Made by a program: the position numbers and the translations under genes. 18,789 nt of DNA, from assembly GCA_012965625.1 (NCBI GenBank), contig DTSC01000027.1:1-18789 (forward strand), given 5' to 3'. The DNA is from Flavobacteriales bacterium. Lineage in GTDB: Bacteria > Bacteroidota > Bacteroidia > NORP154. Under the pieces are notes generated by a model, which saw only the letters and a list, made by a program, of their open reading frames with translations, did no database searches and had not been told where the DNA came from. Shown piece by piece: positions 1-7,116 of this stretch. Each line of letters begins with the position of its first letter. Within the stretch, counting starts at the first letter, position 1.

Positions 1-323
1 ATTTTTAAGCTTTTAGTGTAATACTCTATGGCTTTGTCGTAATCGCCTCTAAAATAAAATGATACTCCTTGCACATTTAAAGCTTTTGCCATCTGTTTTT
101 TATTGCCTGTAGCCTCAGCTAATTCGTAATGCAACTGTGCAAAATAAAAAGCGCTGTCTGGCTGAGAATAGATAATCCCAATAGCTATCTTATGCATAGC
201 CTTTAGCCTATTGGTATCGGCCTGGCTTTTGTCATTCCACACCCCCCAGAGGGAGTCTAGGTTTAGCGCCGAGGCCATGGTGAGACTTAGGCAGAGAGAG
301 GTTATGAGGGTTAGGCGTAGCAT
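1..323 (-). CDS. TPR-repeat protein, N-terminal part (cut by window edge)
   Basis: This is an open frame of 107 codons on the minus strand that runs off the left edge of the window. It begins with a hydrophobic stretch after the ATG (MLRLTLITSLCLSLTMASA), which reads as a Sec signal peptide, so the product is exported or anchored with its repeats outside the cytoplasm. The following residues contain helical pairs with tetratricopeptide features: alternating Ala/Leu/Tyr positions and, near the break, a GDYDKAIEYYTKSLK segment, the classic TPR helix pair. In Bacteroidota such N-terminal TPR arrays commonly lead into a membrane segment and a histidine kinase, LuxR-type or adenylate-cyclase output domain. 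That part lies outside the window, so the output cannot be named. A TATATTTG promoter box ends three bases before the ATG. It is divergent from the YdjM-type gene. Confidence 0.75.
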   Translation of the reverse strand, partial: MLRLTLITSLCLSLTMASALNLDSLWGVWNDKSQADTNRLKAMHKIAIGIIYSQPDSAFYFAQLHYELAEATGNKKQMAKALNVQGVSFYFRGDYDKAIEYYTKSLK

Positions 324-326
324 AGT

Positions 327-334
327 CAAATATA
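327..334 (-). promoter_or_regulatory. -7 promoter box of the TPR gene
   Basis: Read on the minus strand this is TATATTTG, an exact match to the Bacteroidota sigma-factor -7 consensus TAnnTTTG. It ends only three bases before the ATG at 323, so transcription would start at or very near the start codon. No convincing -33 TTG lies at the usual spacing; the nearest is 12 bases upstream. Confidence 0.4.
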
Positions 335-397
335 AGTAAACTGACTCAATAAGATAGCCCCACCTTAATTGAATTTAATATTTGCTATTTTCACTGC

Positions 398-1405
398 ATC
401 GATTCGTTAACGCAAATAGTATTGGGAGCGGCAGTGGGTGAGGTACTCGTGGGTCGTAAGGTGGGAAACAAAGGAGCCCTTTGGGGTGCTGTTTGTGGTA
501 CTATTCCTGATCTTGATTTTGTTTTTGGTGCCTTTTTGAATGACGTTGACAAGAACATATTCCATCGTTCTGTTTCTCATTCTTTGTTGTTTTTTGTTTT
601 GGCAGCGCCAGTTACCGGTTGGCTGATCCATAAAATACACAATACCCTTGCTGTTGGATGGAAGGAGTGGAGCTGGATGGCATTTTGGGCATATTTTACA
701 CATGCCTTGCTGGACTGTTTTACCACATGGGGAACACAGATTTTCTGGCCAATAACTACAAAGATTGCATTCAAGAGTGTGTTTGTGATAGATCCGATAT
801 ATACCATTCCCCTTATCGTCTGTTTGGTGCTTGCTCTTCGTTTGCATCGGAACCATCGGAAAAGGAAATTGTGGGCATGGCTGGGTATTGGAATCAGCTC
901 AGTATACCTGATTTTTACGTTGATCGCAAAGTACAGCGCAGAGCAATACTTTTACCAACTTATAAAAAGCAAGAAAATCAGCTATTTGCACATGGAAACA
1001 AAGCCCACACCTTTTAATGCCGTATTGTGGGCAGCAACCATAGAAACCAAAGAGGGGTATTATATGGGATATCATTCGTTCTTTGATGCTGGAGATGCAC
1101 CCTTGCAATACTTTCCTAAAAATGAGCACCTATTGTCGGTGTTTACAGATGAGAAAACAAAACAAAAGCTAATGGGCTTAACAGAGGGCTGGTATACTGT
1201 AGAACAAAATGGTGAAGTACTTTATTTAAACGACCTCAGATTTGGCACCCTCAGTGGATGGGAGGAGGGAGGTGCTTTTGTTTTTTCTTATGAAATAAAA
1301 GAAGAGGAAGGAAAATGGGTGGTCAAAGAAAGGAAAAAGCGGTTGAAACAACCGCCTTCTCAGATCTTAGGAAATTTATGGAGTAGAGTATGTGGAAACT
1401 ATTGA
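398..1405 (+). CDS. YdjM/DUF457-type membrane-bound metal-dependent hydrolase
   Basis: This is an inner-membrane protein of the YdjM family (annotated as metal-dependent hydrolase; substrate unknown). Conserved acidic and histidine positions are visible: PDLD near residues 37-40, HRSVSHS near 56-62, and THALLDCFTTWGTQ near 101-114, all between hydrophobic segments. The C-terminal 140 residues form a mostly soluble tail, as in Bacteroidota members. The start needs attention. The family usually begins MDSLTQIVLGAAVGE. Here the frame reads DSLTQIVLGAAVGE preceded by ATC at 398, with no in-frame ATG between the upstream stop at 350-352 and that codon. Automated callers would probably choose the TTG at 422, which removes eight conserved residues. 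I place the start at ATC on homology recalled from the family; TTG at 422 is the alternative. It is divergent from the TPR gene and apparently monocistronic. Confidence 0.8.
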   Translation: MDSLTQIVLGAAVGEVLVGRKVGNKGALWGAVCGTIPDLDFVFGAFLNDVDKNIFHRSVSHSLLFFVLAAPVTGWLIHKIHNTLAVGWKEWSWMAFWAYFTHALLDCFTTWGTQIFWPITTKIAFKSVFVIDPIYTIPLIVCLVLALRLHRNHRKRKLWAWLGIGISSVYLIFTLIAKYSAEQYFYQLIKSKKISYLHMETKPTPFNAVLWAATIETKEGYYMGYHSFFDAGDAPLQYFPKNEHLLSVFTDEKTKQKLMGLTEGWYTVEQNGEVLYLNDLRFGTLSGWEEGGAFVFSYEIKEEEGKWVVKERKKRLKQPPSQILGNLWSRVCGNY

Positions 1406-1468
1406 GCGTTTTAATCCGAAATGTACAAAATAATGTTTTTTGATGTTATTTTGAGCAAGGCTTGTATG

Positions 1469-1476
1469 TAATTTTG
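1469..1476 (+). promoter_or_regulatory. -7 promoter box of the M43 protease gene
   Basis: TAATTTTG matches TAnnTTTG and lies 22 bases before the ATG at 1499. The nearest upstream TTG (1451-1453) is 15 bases away, slightly shorter than usual, so the -33 element is uncertain. Confidence 0.4.
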
Positions 1477-1498
1477 GGCATAACTAAAATCGAATCTT

Positions 1499-2935
1499 AT
1501 GCCACTTAGAATCTACCATTTTGTCTTGCTTTTACTTTCTTGTTATAGTTTTAGCCTTTTAGCCCAAGAAAGTGCCCCTGGCACTCTTATTAATAGTGAA
1601 CCACTTTACCATTCAAAGCCCCAGGTTAAAGACATCGGGGAACCGGTCAGACGTAGCTGTGGCCAAGAACAAATTATGGCTGCCCTTGAAAAAAATGACC
1701 CGAATTTTAAAACCAAACGGGCACTCATCGAAAAACAGATACAGGATTGGATTAAACAGAATAGCCATAAAAAGGCCAAACAAGTTCTTAGTATACCAAC
1801 AGTAGTTCATGTATTAAACAAAAATAATACAGACACTATTTCTGATGCCCAAATTCATGAACAGATTGCTATTCTCAATGAAGACTTCAGAAGGCTTAAT
1901 CCAGATACATCCAACACTCCTTTACAGTTTGTTGGTGTTGCTGCTGATTGTGAAATTGAATTTTGCCTGGCCAATTTAGATCCAAATGGTAATCCAACCA
2001 CGGGGATTACTCGAAGACAAACCAATGGTGTAGATGAGACAACATTTTATAGTACTTCTCAGGGGGGGCAAGATATATGGGATCCTGGCAGCTATCTTAA
2101 TATTTATGTATTTGGTACGTTTGCTTTAGGATTTACCCAATTTCCTGGAGGACCAACTTATTCAGATGCCATTTGTATATCTCCCCGGTGTTTTGGAAAT
2201 ACAGACGATCCCCAATATAATTTGGGAAGAACAGCAACGCATGAAGTAGGCCATTGGCTTAACCTCGAACATGTTTGGGGTTCAAATTTCGGAGCTGGAT
2301 GCAATAGTGATGACTTGGTAAGTGATACCCCATTGCAGTCAATATTTTCAGGTTTTTGCCCCACATCGCAGGTTTCATGTGGTTCAGATGATATGTATAT
2401 GAACTATATGGACTATGTTGACGATTATTGCATGAATATTTTTACCCTTGGCCAGAAGGAAAGAATGTGGGCTACTATAAATACACAGCGTTCTTCTCTT
2501 TTACACTCTCAGGGTTGTGCAGGCATCTCGACATTAGATGCAGAATTTACGGTCAATAGCACGAATATCAATGTTGGTGGAAGCGTAAATTTTACTGACC
2601 AATCAACAGGAAGCCCCAATAGCTGGTCGTGGGACTTTGGAAACGGCCTTACTTCCATACAGCAAAATCCAAGTAATGTAACATATAATATGGCAGGCAC
2701 ATACACCGTATTTGTAACTGTGTCTGATGGCAGTTCTTCTGATCTAGAAACAAAAGCAGGATACATTACTGTAACCAGCACAACATCAGGCATCCCAGAA
2801 CCACCCACTAAAGACAAACACCTCCTTTACATAACAGATATACTGGGCAGAACCAACCATCTAACACCCAATACTCTATTATTCTATATCTATGATGATG
2901 GTTCTGTGGAGAAAAGGATACAGCAGGAGAGATAA
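1499..2935 (+). CDS. Secreted pappalysin-type (M43) zinc metalloprotease with PKD domain
   Basis: This is an extracellular protease of the metzincin M43 (pappalysin/cytophagalysin) family. Residues 1-22 form a Sec signal peptide ending LLAQ. The catalytic domain spans about 95-340: a TVVHVL strand (101-106), the zinc motif HEVGHWLNLEH with ligands H248, H252, H258 and catalytic E249, and a downstream Met-turn MNYMDY (301-306). Cysteines at 222-340 suggest the disulfides usual in the family. The Gly of the metzincin HExxHxxGxxH motif is Asn here. A PKD domain (about 347-427, with WSWDFGNG) follows. The last 38 residues (ITDILGR ... FYIYDDGSVEKRI) are a short tail of the sort found at the end of Bacteroidota surface proteins. 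I infer it serves as a T9SS-related C-terminal signal, though it lacks the usual PNP motif of type A. A terminator follows directly. Confidence 0.88.
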   Translation: MPLRIYHFVLLLLSCYSFSLLAQESAPGTLINSEPLYHSKPQVKDIGEPVRRSCGQEQIMAALEKNDPNFKTKRALIEKQIQDWIKQNSHKKAKQVLSIPTVVHVLNKNNTDTISDAQIHEQIAILNEDFRRLNPDTSNTPLQFVGVAADCEIEFCLANLDPNGNPTTGITRRQTNGVDETTFYSTSQGGQDIWDPGSYLNIYVFGTFALGFTQFPGGPTYSDAICISPRCFGNTDDPQYNLGRTATHEVGHWLNLEHVWGSNFGAGCNSDDLVSDTPLQSIFSGFCPTSQVSCGSDDMYMNYMDYVDDYCMNIFTLGQKERMWATINTQRSSLLHSQGCAGISTLDAEFTVNSTNINVGGSVNFTDQSTGSPNSWSWDFGNGLTSIQQNPSNVTYNMAGTYTVFVTVSDGSSSDLETKAGYITVTSTTSGIPEPPTKDKHLLYITDILGRTNHLTPNTLLFYIYDDGSVEKRIQQER

Positions 2936-2936
2936 G

Positions 2937-2959
2937 CCCTCTGCAAACAGGGGTTTTTT
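2937..2959 (+). terminator. Rho-independent terminator after the M43 protease gene
   Basis: CCC-T-CTG, loop CAAA, CAG-GGG forms a six-pair stem with one bulged T, followed at once by TTTTTT. It begins two bases after the stop codon. Confidence 0.65.
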
Positions 2960-3076
2960 CTATTTGGGTATTCCTAAAGTCTAAAGCACTTATTCAACTG
3001 TGTTTATTTTAAGTATTTTCCTGAAATTAATTCCTGTTGTATATCTTAAAAGGTGAGGTTTTTGCTTTAAGTAAAA

Positions 3077-4090
3077 TCAAAACATGCTTTTTCCAGTTTC
3101 AATCCCCTTCTTCTCTGCAATATTCATTTTATAGGTCAAGGTGATCTCATGGGTATTTAAACCGCTTATATACTTACCAATCTCTGAGGTGGTGATGTCA
3201 TAGCTATAACCAACCATGAAACGCTGGTGCTCAAATGCCAATAATGCAGCATAACCATCATTTTTCCTATACCATGACCCAAATATTATTTTAGCACTTT
3301 CACTCATGTTATAATCAATATACAAACCGGCAGCAAAGTCCTCTGCTCCGCCTTGAGTGCTTACACTAAAGTTTGGAGAGAAGTCTATTTGGTTTGCGCC
3401 TAACACCTTAAAGCCAGCTTGAAATGACACCTTTTTTGGCAACTTTCCTGATCCACCCACCATGGTTTCATTGGGTTCATTGAGGTGATAACCGGAAACT
3501 CCGGCATAGAGATTCATCCTACTGGCAAATTGTCTTGAGGAGTTAAAAAACCACATCATGCCAAAACCGACATCAGGATAACCAACATTTTCACTGGCAA
3601 TATTTGCATTGGTTGGATTGGAAGCGTCAAAACTTCCCATAACATATTGATCGTCAAAGTTTAGGTTGGATGCATCAATAGATTTTTGAATATACCCACC
3701 CATCAATGACAAGCTCATAAAACCTGCATCAGATAATTTAAGGGTATAGCCTAGTGCCAGTGAATAATCCATTGTACTGAAAATCGCTGACTTGTCGTTC
3801 ATTGTGTTAATTCCTATATCTAATTTTTGCTTTCCTTCTTTCATATAAAGCGGATAAAGTAATGTGAAGGAGCCAGTACTATAGCCTTCGTCAACGATAC
3901 CCCATTGACTGCGGTAGTTTAAAATAGCTTTCAGATGGGTATTCATTCCCATAATTGCTGGATTAACCTTTAAAGGACTGGCATAAAACGATTGTGTAAT
4001 CCTGGCATCTTGCGCATTCAAATTGCAGGTGAACAGTGCAACCATTACCATAATTCCAATACCCTTTAAATTGTAAACATTCTTTCGCAT
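3077..4090 (-). CDS. PorP/SprF-family T9SS outer-membrane protein
   Basis: This is an outer-membrane beta-barrel protein of the PorP/SprF family, partner of type-B T9SS substrates. Its members assist export or surface attachment of large adhesins such as SprB and can bind the PorK/PorN ring complex. The signal peptide (about 1-27) ends NLNAQ. The family's N-terminal pattern is clear: Q-x-x-ITQSFYASPLKVNPA, then LNYRSQW, and later alternating amphipathic strands ending GLNTHEITLTYKMN, typical of the last barrel strand. Length (337 residues) is normal. It lies 34 bases downstream of the type-B substrate gene on the same strand, the classic substrate-plus-SprF arrangement, so I infer it is dedicated to that protein. 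The specific partner is inferred from position only. Confidence 0.9.
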   Translation of the reverse strand: MRKNVYNLKGIGIMVMVALFTCNLNAQDARITQSFYASPLKVNPAIMGMNTHLKAILNYRSQWGIVDEGYSTGSFTLLYPLYMKEGKQKLDIGINTMNDKSAIFSTMDYSLALGYTLKLSDAGFMSLSLMGGYIQKSIDASNLNFDDQYVMGSFDASNPTNANIASENVGYPDVGFGMMWFFNSSRQFASRMNLYAGVSGYHLNEPNETMVGGSGKLPKKVSFQAGFKVLGANQIDFSPNFSVSTQGGAEDFAAGLYIDYNMSESAKIIFGSWYRKNDGYAALLAFEHQRFMVGYSYDITTSEIGKYISGLNTHEITLTYKMNIAEKKGIETGKSMF

Positions 4091-4124
4091 AGCATGAGTC
4101 GTTATAATTCGCTCCCTAAGAGCC

Positions 4125-6845
4125 TTATCTAATTAAATTAATGAGTCCGTTTGTATTTACGGGATCTCCATTAGTCATGGTTCCTTTAATAACGTATACA
4201 TAAGCACCTTCCGGCATTATTTCCCCAGATATCTGATGACTTCCATTCCATCCACTACCCATATCGTTGGAGGAGAACACTGTTTCAGCCCAACGATTGA
4301 ATATCCAGAACTCAAAGTCATCAATTCCTTCACCTCTGACGAAAAGTATATTGTTTGTAGTTTCACCTGGTGTAAATGCATTGGGCACCCAGAAAGAAGG
4401 ACTTATAACTGTTAGCGTTAAAGTGTCCGTATTAACACAACCATAAATATCGATAACTTCGACAGAATAGATGGTCATCTCGCTGGGCCCTGCAATTGGA
4501 TTATAAATTCCAGCATTGTCCAATCCTGTAGTTGGAAACCACGTATATTGAACGCCACCGGTAGCTACCAATTGTGTACTTGACCCTATAGTTATGGAGT
4601 CGTCAAGACCAGCATTGGCATCAGGAAGAGGATGCACGATAACCAATACATCATCTGTAATAGTAGCACAACCCTCATAACTTACCGTAACTGTATAAAG
4701 TGTTGTACTATCAGGGCCTGCAATTGGATGTGGTGTAACTGCAGAATTCAGGCTGGCCGCAGGAAACCATACGTAAGTTTGGCCCTGAAGTAACCCCATG
4801 CCTAGCTGGACCGAATCGCCAAAGCATATTTCAGCATCTGCCCCTGCATCCACAAGTGCAGAAATCATCATGGTTACGGTGACGGAATCCATGTTCACAC
4901 ATGAATTGCTGTCAATCACTGTAACAATATATTCGGTTATAGCAGCAATTGGACTGGCACTTGGATTTGACAAAGAGCTATTAGTTAATGTATTGTCAGG
5001 TGCATTCCAAGTATAGATATTTCCAGCTACAGTAGAGCTCCCTATTTGGACGCTTGTATTTGCACATATAGTAGTATCTGGTCCAGCATCTGCTAGTGGC
5101 AATTCATTAACAGAAATATTCTGCATAATGGTATTGACACAACTTTGGTTGGAAATTGTTAATGTAACGGTTTTTGTACCTCCGCTGCTGTAAACCACAC
5201 CCATAGGATTTTCTGCATAGGAAGTAACAGGGAAAGCATCTTGGCCAAAGTCCCATGAGTAAGACAATAGCGTATCAGAACTTCCGGTATTGGTGAAATC
5301 CACACCCACTCCGGCGCATTGCGGTGCTGTAGAGCTAAAGCTGGATGCAGGCGTTTCACTGATATTGATATTCTGCACAATTGTATCAGGGCACGTTCCA
5401 TCTGTCACAACGAATGTAATTGATTTGGTTCCTGATGCTGCATACGTAGCTGTAGGATTCTGTTGCGTTGAACTGCCAGGTGTGGCACCGCTTCCAAAGT
5501 CCCAGAAAAAGGTTACCCCACTAGAAGTGCCGGTATTTGTAAAGTCAACAGTCGCACCAGTACACTGTGGAGCAGTCGAAGTAAAATCTGCTTTTGCCAT
5601 TAATACTTCAAGGCCTACCGATGTAGTCGGCTCAGTAGAGATGAAAGTATCAACAAACGATGATCCATCATTGCCTTGATTTCCATCTTCAGTACCGCCA
5701 CCGCCTTGCCCCTCGTTTCCAGCAACTACGCTTGGAAAAATCAAACTGCTAAATTGGTTCTCATAAAACGTCTTTAATATACCACCGCCACCGCTGCCAC
5801 CACCGTCATCATCCCCGCAACAACCATCGCCTCCATCACCGCCATTGGCTGTAAGGGTAGAATAGTTAATATCAACATTATAACCAGCTATTAAAATTGT
5901 TCCACCTGATCCACCTCCACCACCGGTTTCGCCTTGCTCTGCATTTGCACCATCCATAAATATATCGGCGGAGTTCATCTCGATAACTTTCCCTGTCAAT
6001 GAAAGCGCTCCTCCACCGTTGCCACCGGTTCCCAGCTTGCTAATTGAATCAGAAAGTCCACCTGATCCCATATCAACAGCCATAGAAACTGAGTTTCCAT
6101 AGGTGATGCCGCCGGTTCCTATTGAATCTCCACCATCTGAGCCACCATCACCACCAATACCACCATATCCACCGCCACCAGCTCCAGCTTCTAATGTTCC
6201 ACCTCCGCCACCTGGCCCATTGCCATTGCTTCCTGATATAGCTCCACTATATCCAGCTCCGACTCCATCAATGGTGCCATTTATAATTATTTTACGGGCA
6301 TTTATTTTGAGAGAATCACCCAAAAGGTTAAATACTGTGGCACCACTATGTACCTCAAACCAATCATAATTTTGGACACCACCAAGAATATCATTTGAAG
6401 ATCCCATCAATTTATAAGCGTTAGGAAAAACCGAACCAAAATCAGACTGATCATTTGCATTTGGATTCCCATAAAACATCCAAAGTGTTGTTGTTCCACT
6501 ATCAGGAATTAAAGGAACCCTCAACCAGATTTCTGTACTATCGGTATTCAAATACCGCTCTATCCAAAAGGCTACAAAATTATTTCCATCACAACCAGTT
6601 GAGAACCTGATATCACTACCATCCGTATTCATTTTTCCCTGAGTAATGAGGGTTGCAGTATTTACCCTGACCAACACTTGATAATTACTTAGATCACTTC
6701 CTGAATTCTCTGTGACAGTAATTTGATTCCTGTAGTTCCATTGGTGAAATTGAGCTTCAGATGATGAGAAAATTAGTATGCCAAGTAGTAAAAGAAAGTG
6801 CTTAAAACTTCTTGGTTTATAGATTGATGTTCCAGTTTTTAGCAT
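4125..6845 (-). CDS. Gly-rich, PKD/Ig-like surface protein with type-B T9SS sorting domain
   Basis: This is a 906-residue exported surface protein. Order of parts: signal peptide (about 1-32, ending SEAQ); a DUF2341 domain (about 35-140, with ITVTENSGSDLSNYQVLV and LWMFYGNPNAN); a Gly-rich region (about 195-400) with runs of Gly, Asp and Ser and a GDGCCGDDDGG segment; two PKD domains (418-495 and 500-580, with FFWDFGSG and YSWDFGQD); three related Ig-like modules (583-660, 664-737, 740-813); and a C-terminal CHU_C/gliding-motility-associated domain (817-906, starting VPNAFTPGETTNN). The last is the type-B T9SS sorting signal. Family knowledge suggests an adhesin or cell-surface structural protein; ligand unknown. 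It is followed at 34 bases by its PorP/SprF partner, probably in one transcript. No strong -7 box is seen upstream; the nearest is CTAAGATA (minus TATCTTAG) at 6890-6897 with one mismatch. Confidence 0.88.
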   Translation of the reverse strand: MLKTGTSIYKPRSFKHFLLLLGILIFSSSEAQFHQWNYRNQITVTENSGSDLSNYQVLVRVNTATLITQGKMNTDGSDIRFSTGCDGNNFVAFWIERYLNTDSTEIWLRVPLIPDSGTTTLWMFYGNPNANDQSDFGSVFPNAYKLMGSSNDILGGVQNYDWFEVHSGATVFNLLGDSLKINARKIIINGTIDGVGAGYSGAISGSNGNGPGGGGGTLEAGAGGGGYGGIGGDGGSDGGDSIGTGGITYGNSVSMAVDMGSGGLSDSISKLGTGGNGGGALSLTGKVIEMNSADIFMDGANAEQGETGGGGGSGGTILIAGYNVDINYSTLTANGGDGGDGCCGDDDGGGSGGGGILKTFYENQFSSLIFPSVVAGNEGQGGGGTEDGNQGNDGSSFVDTFISTEPTTSVGLEVLMAKADFTSTAPQCTGATVDFTNTGTSSGVTFFWDFGSGATPGSSTQQNPTATYAASGTKSITFVVTDGTCPDTIVQNINISETPASSFSSTAPQCAGVGVDFTNTGSSDTLLSYSWDFGQDAFPVTSYAENPMGVVYSSGGTKTVTLTISNQSCVNTIMQNISVNELPLADAGPDTTICANTSVQIGSSTVAGNIYTWNAPDNTLTNSSLSNPSASPIAAITEYIVTVIDSNSCVNMDSVTVTMMISALVDAGADAEICFGDSVQLGMGLLQGQTYVWFPAASLNSAVTPHPIAGPDSTTLYTVTVSYEGCATITDDVLVIVHPLPDANAGLDDSITIGSSTQLVATGGVQYTWFPTTGLDNAGIYNPIAGPSEMTIYSVEVIDIYGCVNTDTLTLTVISPSFWVPNAFTPGETTNNILFVRGEGIDDFEFWIFNRWAETVFSSNDMGSGWNGSHQISGEIMPEGAYVYVIKGTMTNGDPVNTNGLINLIR
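4407..5594 (-). repeat. Tandem PKD and Ig-like modules encoded in the surface-protein gene
   Basis: Five diverged modules of about 75-80 residues lie in tandem. Two are PKD-like and both begin with a STAPQC motif. Three share DAGxD, an IC or IG strand, a Y-W core (YTWNAP, YVWFPA, YTWFPT) and, in the last two, an NPIAGP or HPIAGP turn. They are similar at protein level but not as DNA, so they are old duplications rather than recent slippage. Confidence 0.7.
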
Positions 6846-6876
6846 ACTGATTTAATGTTAATAGATAACTTGTTGC

Positions 6877-6939
6877 GATGGTATCTTTCCTAAGATAGAA
6901 AAGTCTTCAATTTAGCTAATACCATCAATTAAGCTAATA
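6877..6939. repeat. Inverted and direct repeats upstream of the surface-protein gene
   Basis: GATGGTAT (6877-6884) and ATACCATC (6919-6926) form an exact 8-base inverted repeat with a 34-base spacer. Overlapping it, TTTAGCTAATA (6911-6921) and TTAAGCTAATA (6929-6939) form an 11-base direct repeat with one mismatch, 18 bases apart. They lie in the 271-base AT-rich region between the divergent surface-protein and Asp-box genes and could be a regulator site. Chance occurrence cannot be excluded. Nothing else is seen in this gap apart from the promoter at its right end. Confidence 0.3.
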
Positions 6940-7085
6940 TAAAAAATAAAAAGATCTAATCTCAAAAAACCCACTTTAATTTTTTTTCTTTCTGGCAAAA
7001 TCATGAATGTAAAGCAAATTAAATTCAGCGAAAACCAGAAAAATAAATAAAATGTACATTAGAGGTTATCTAATTGCAGAAGATA

Positions 7086-7113
7086 TTGAACAAAATAATT
7101 TTATATATATTTG
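7086..7113 (+). promoter_or_regulatory. Promoter of the Asp-box protein gene, touching its start codon
   Basis: TTG at 7086-7088 and TATATTTG at 7106-7113 are separated by 17 bases, a full match to the Bacteroidota TTG-N17-23-TAnnTTTG promoter. The -7 box ends three bases before the ATG at 7117, which would put the transcript start at or beside the start codon. Confidence 0.5.
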
Positions 7114-7116
7114 GGG

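Noticed and set aside
6103..6369. Pro-rich open frame on the plus strand
   Set aside because: It is the antisense shadow of the Gly-rich region (GGN codons read as NCC); it has no promoter and no recognisable domain.
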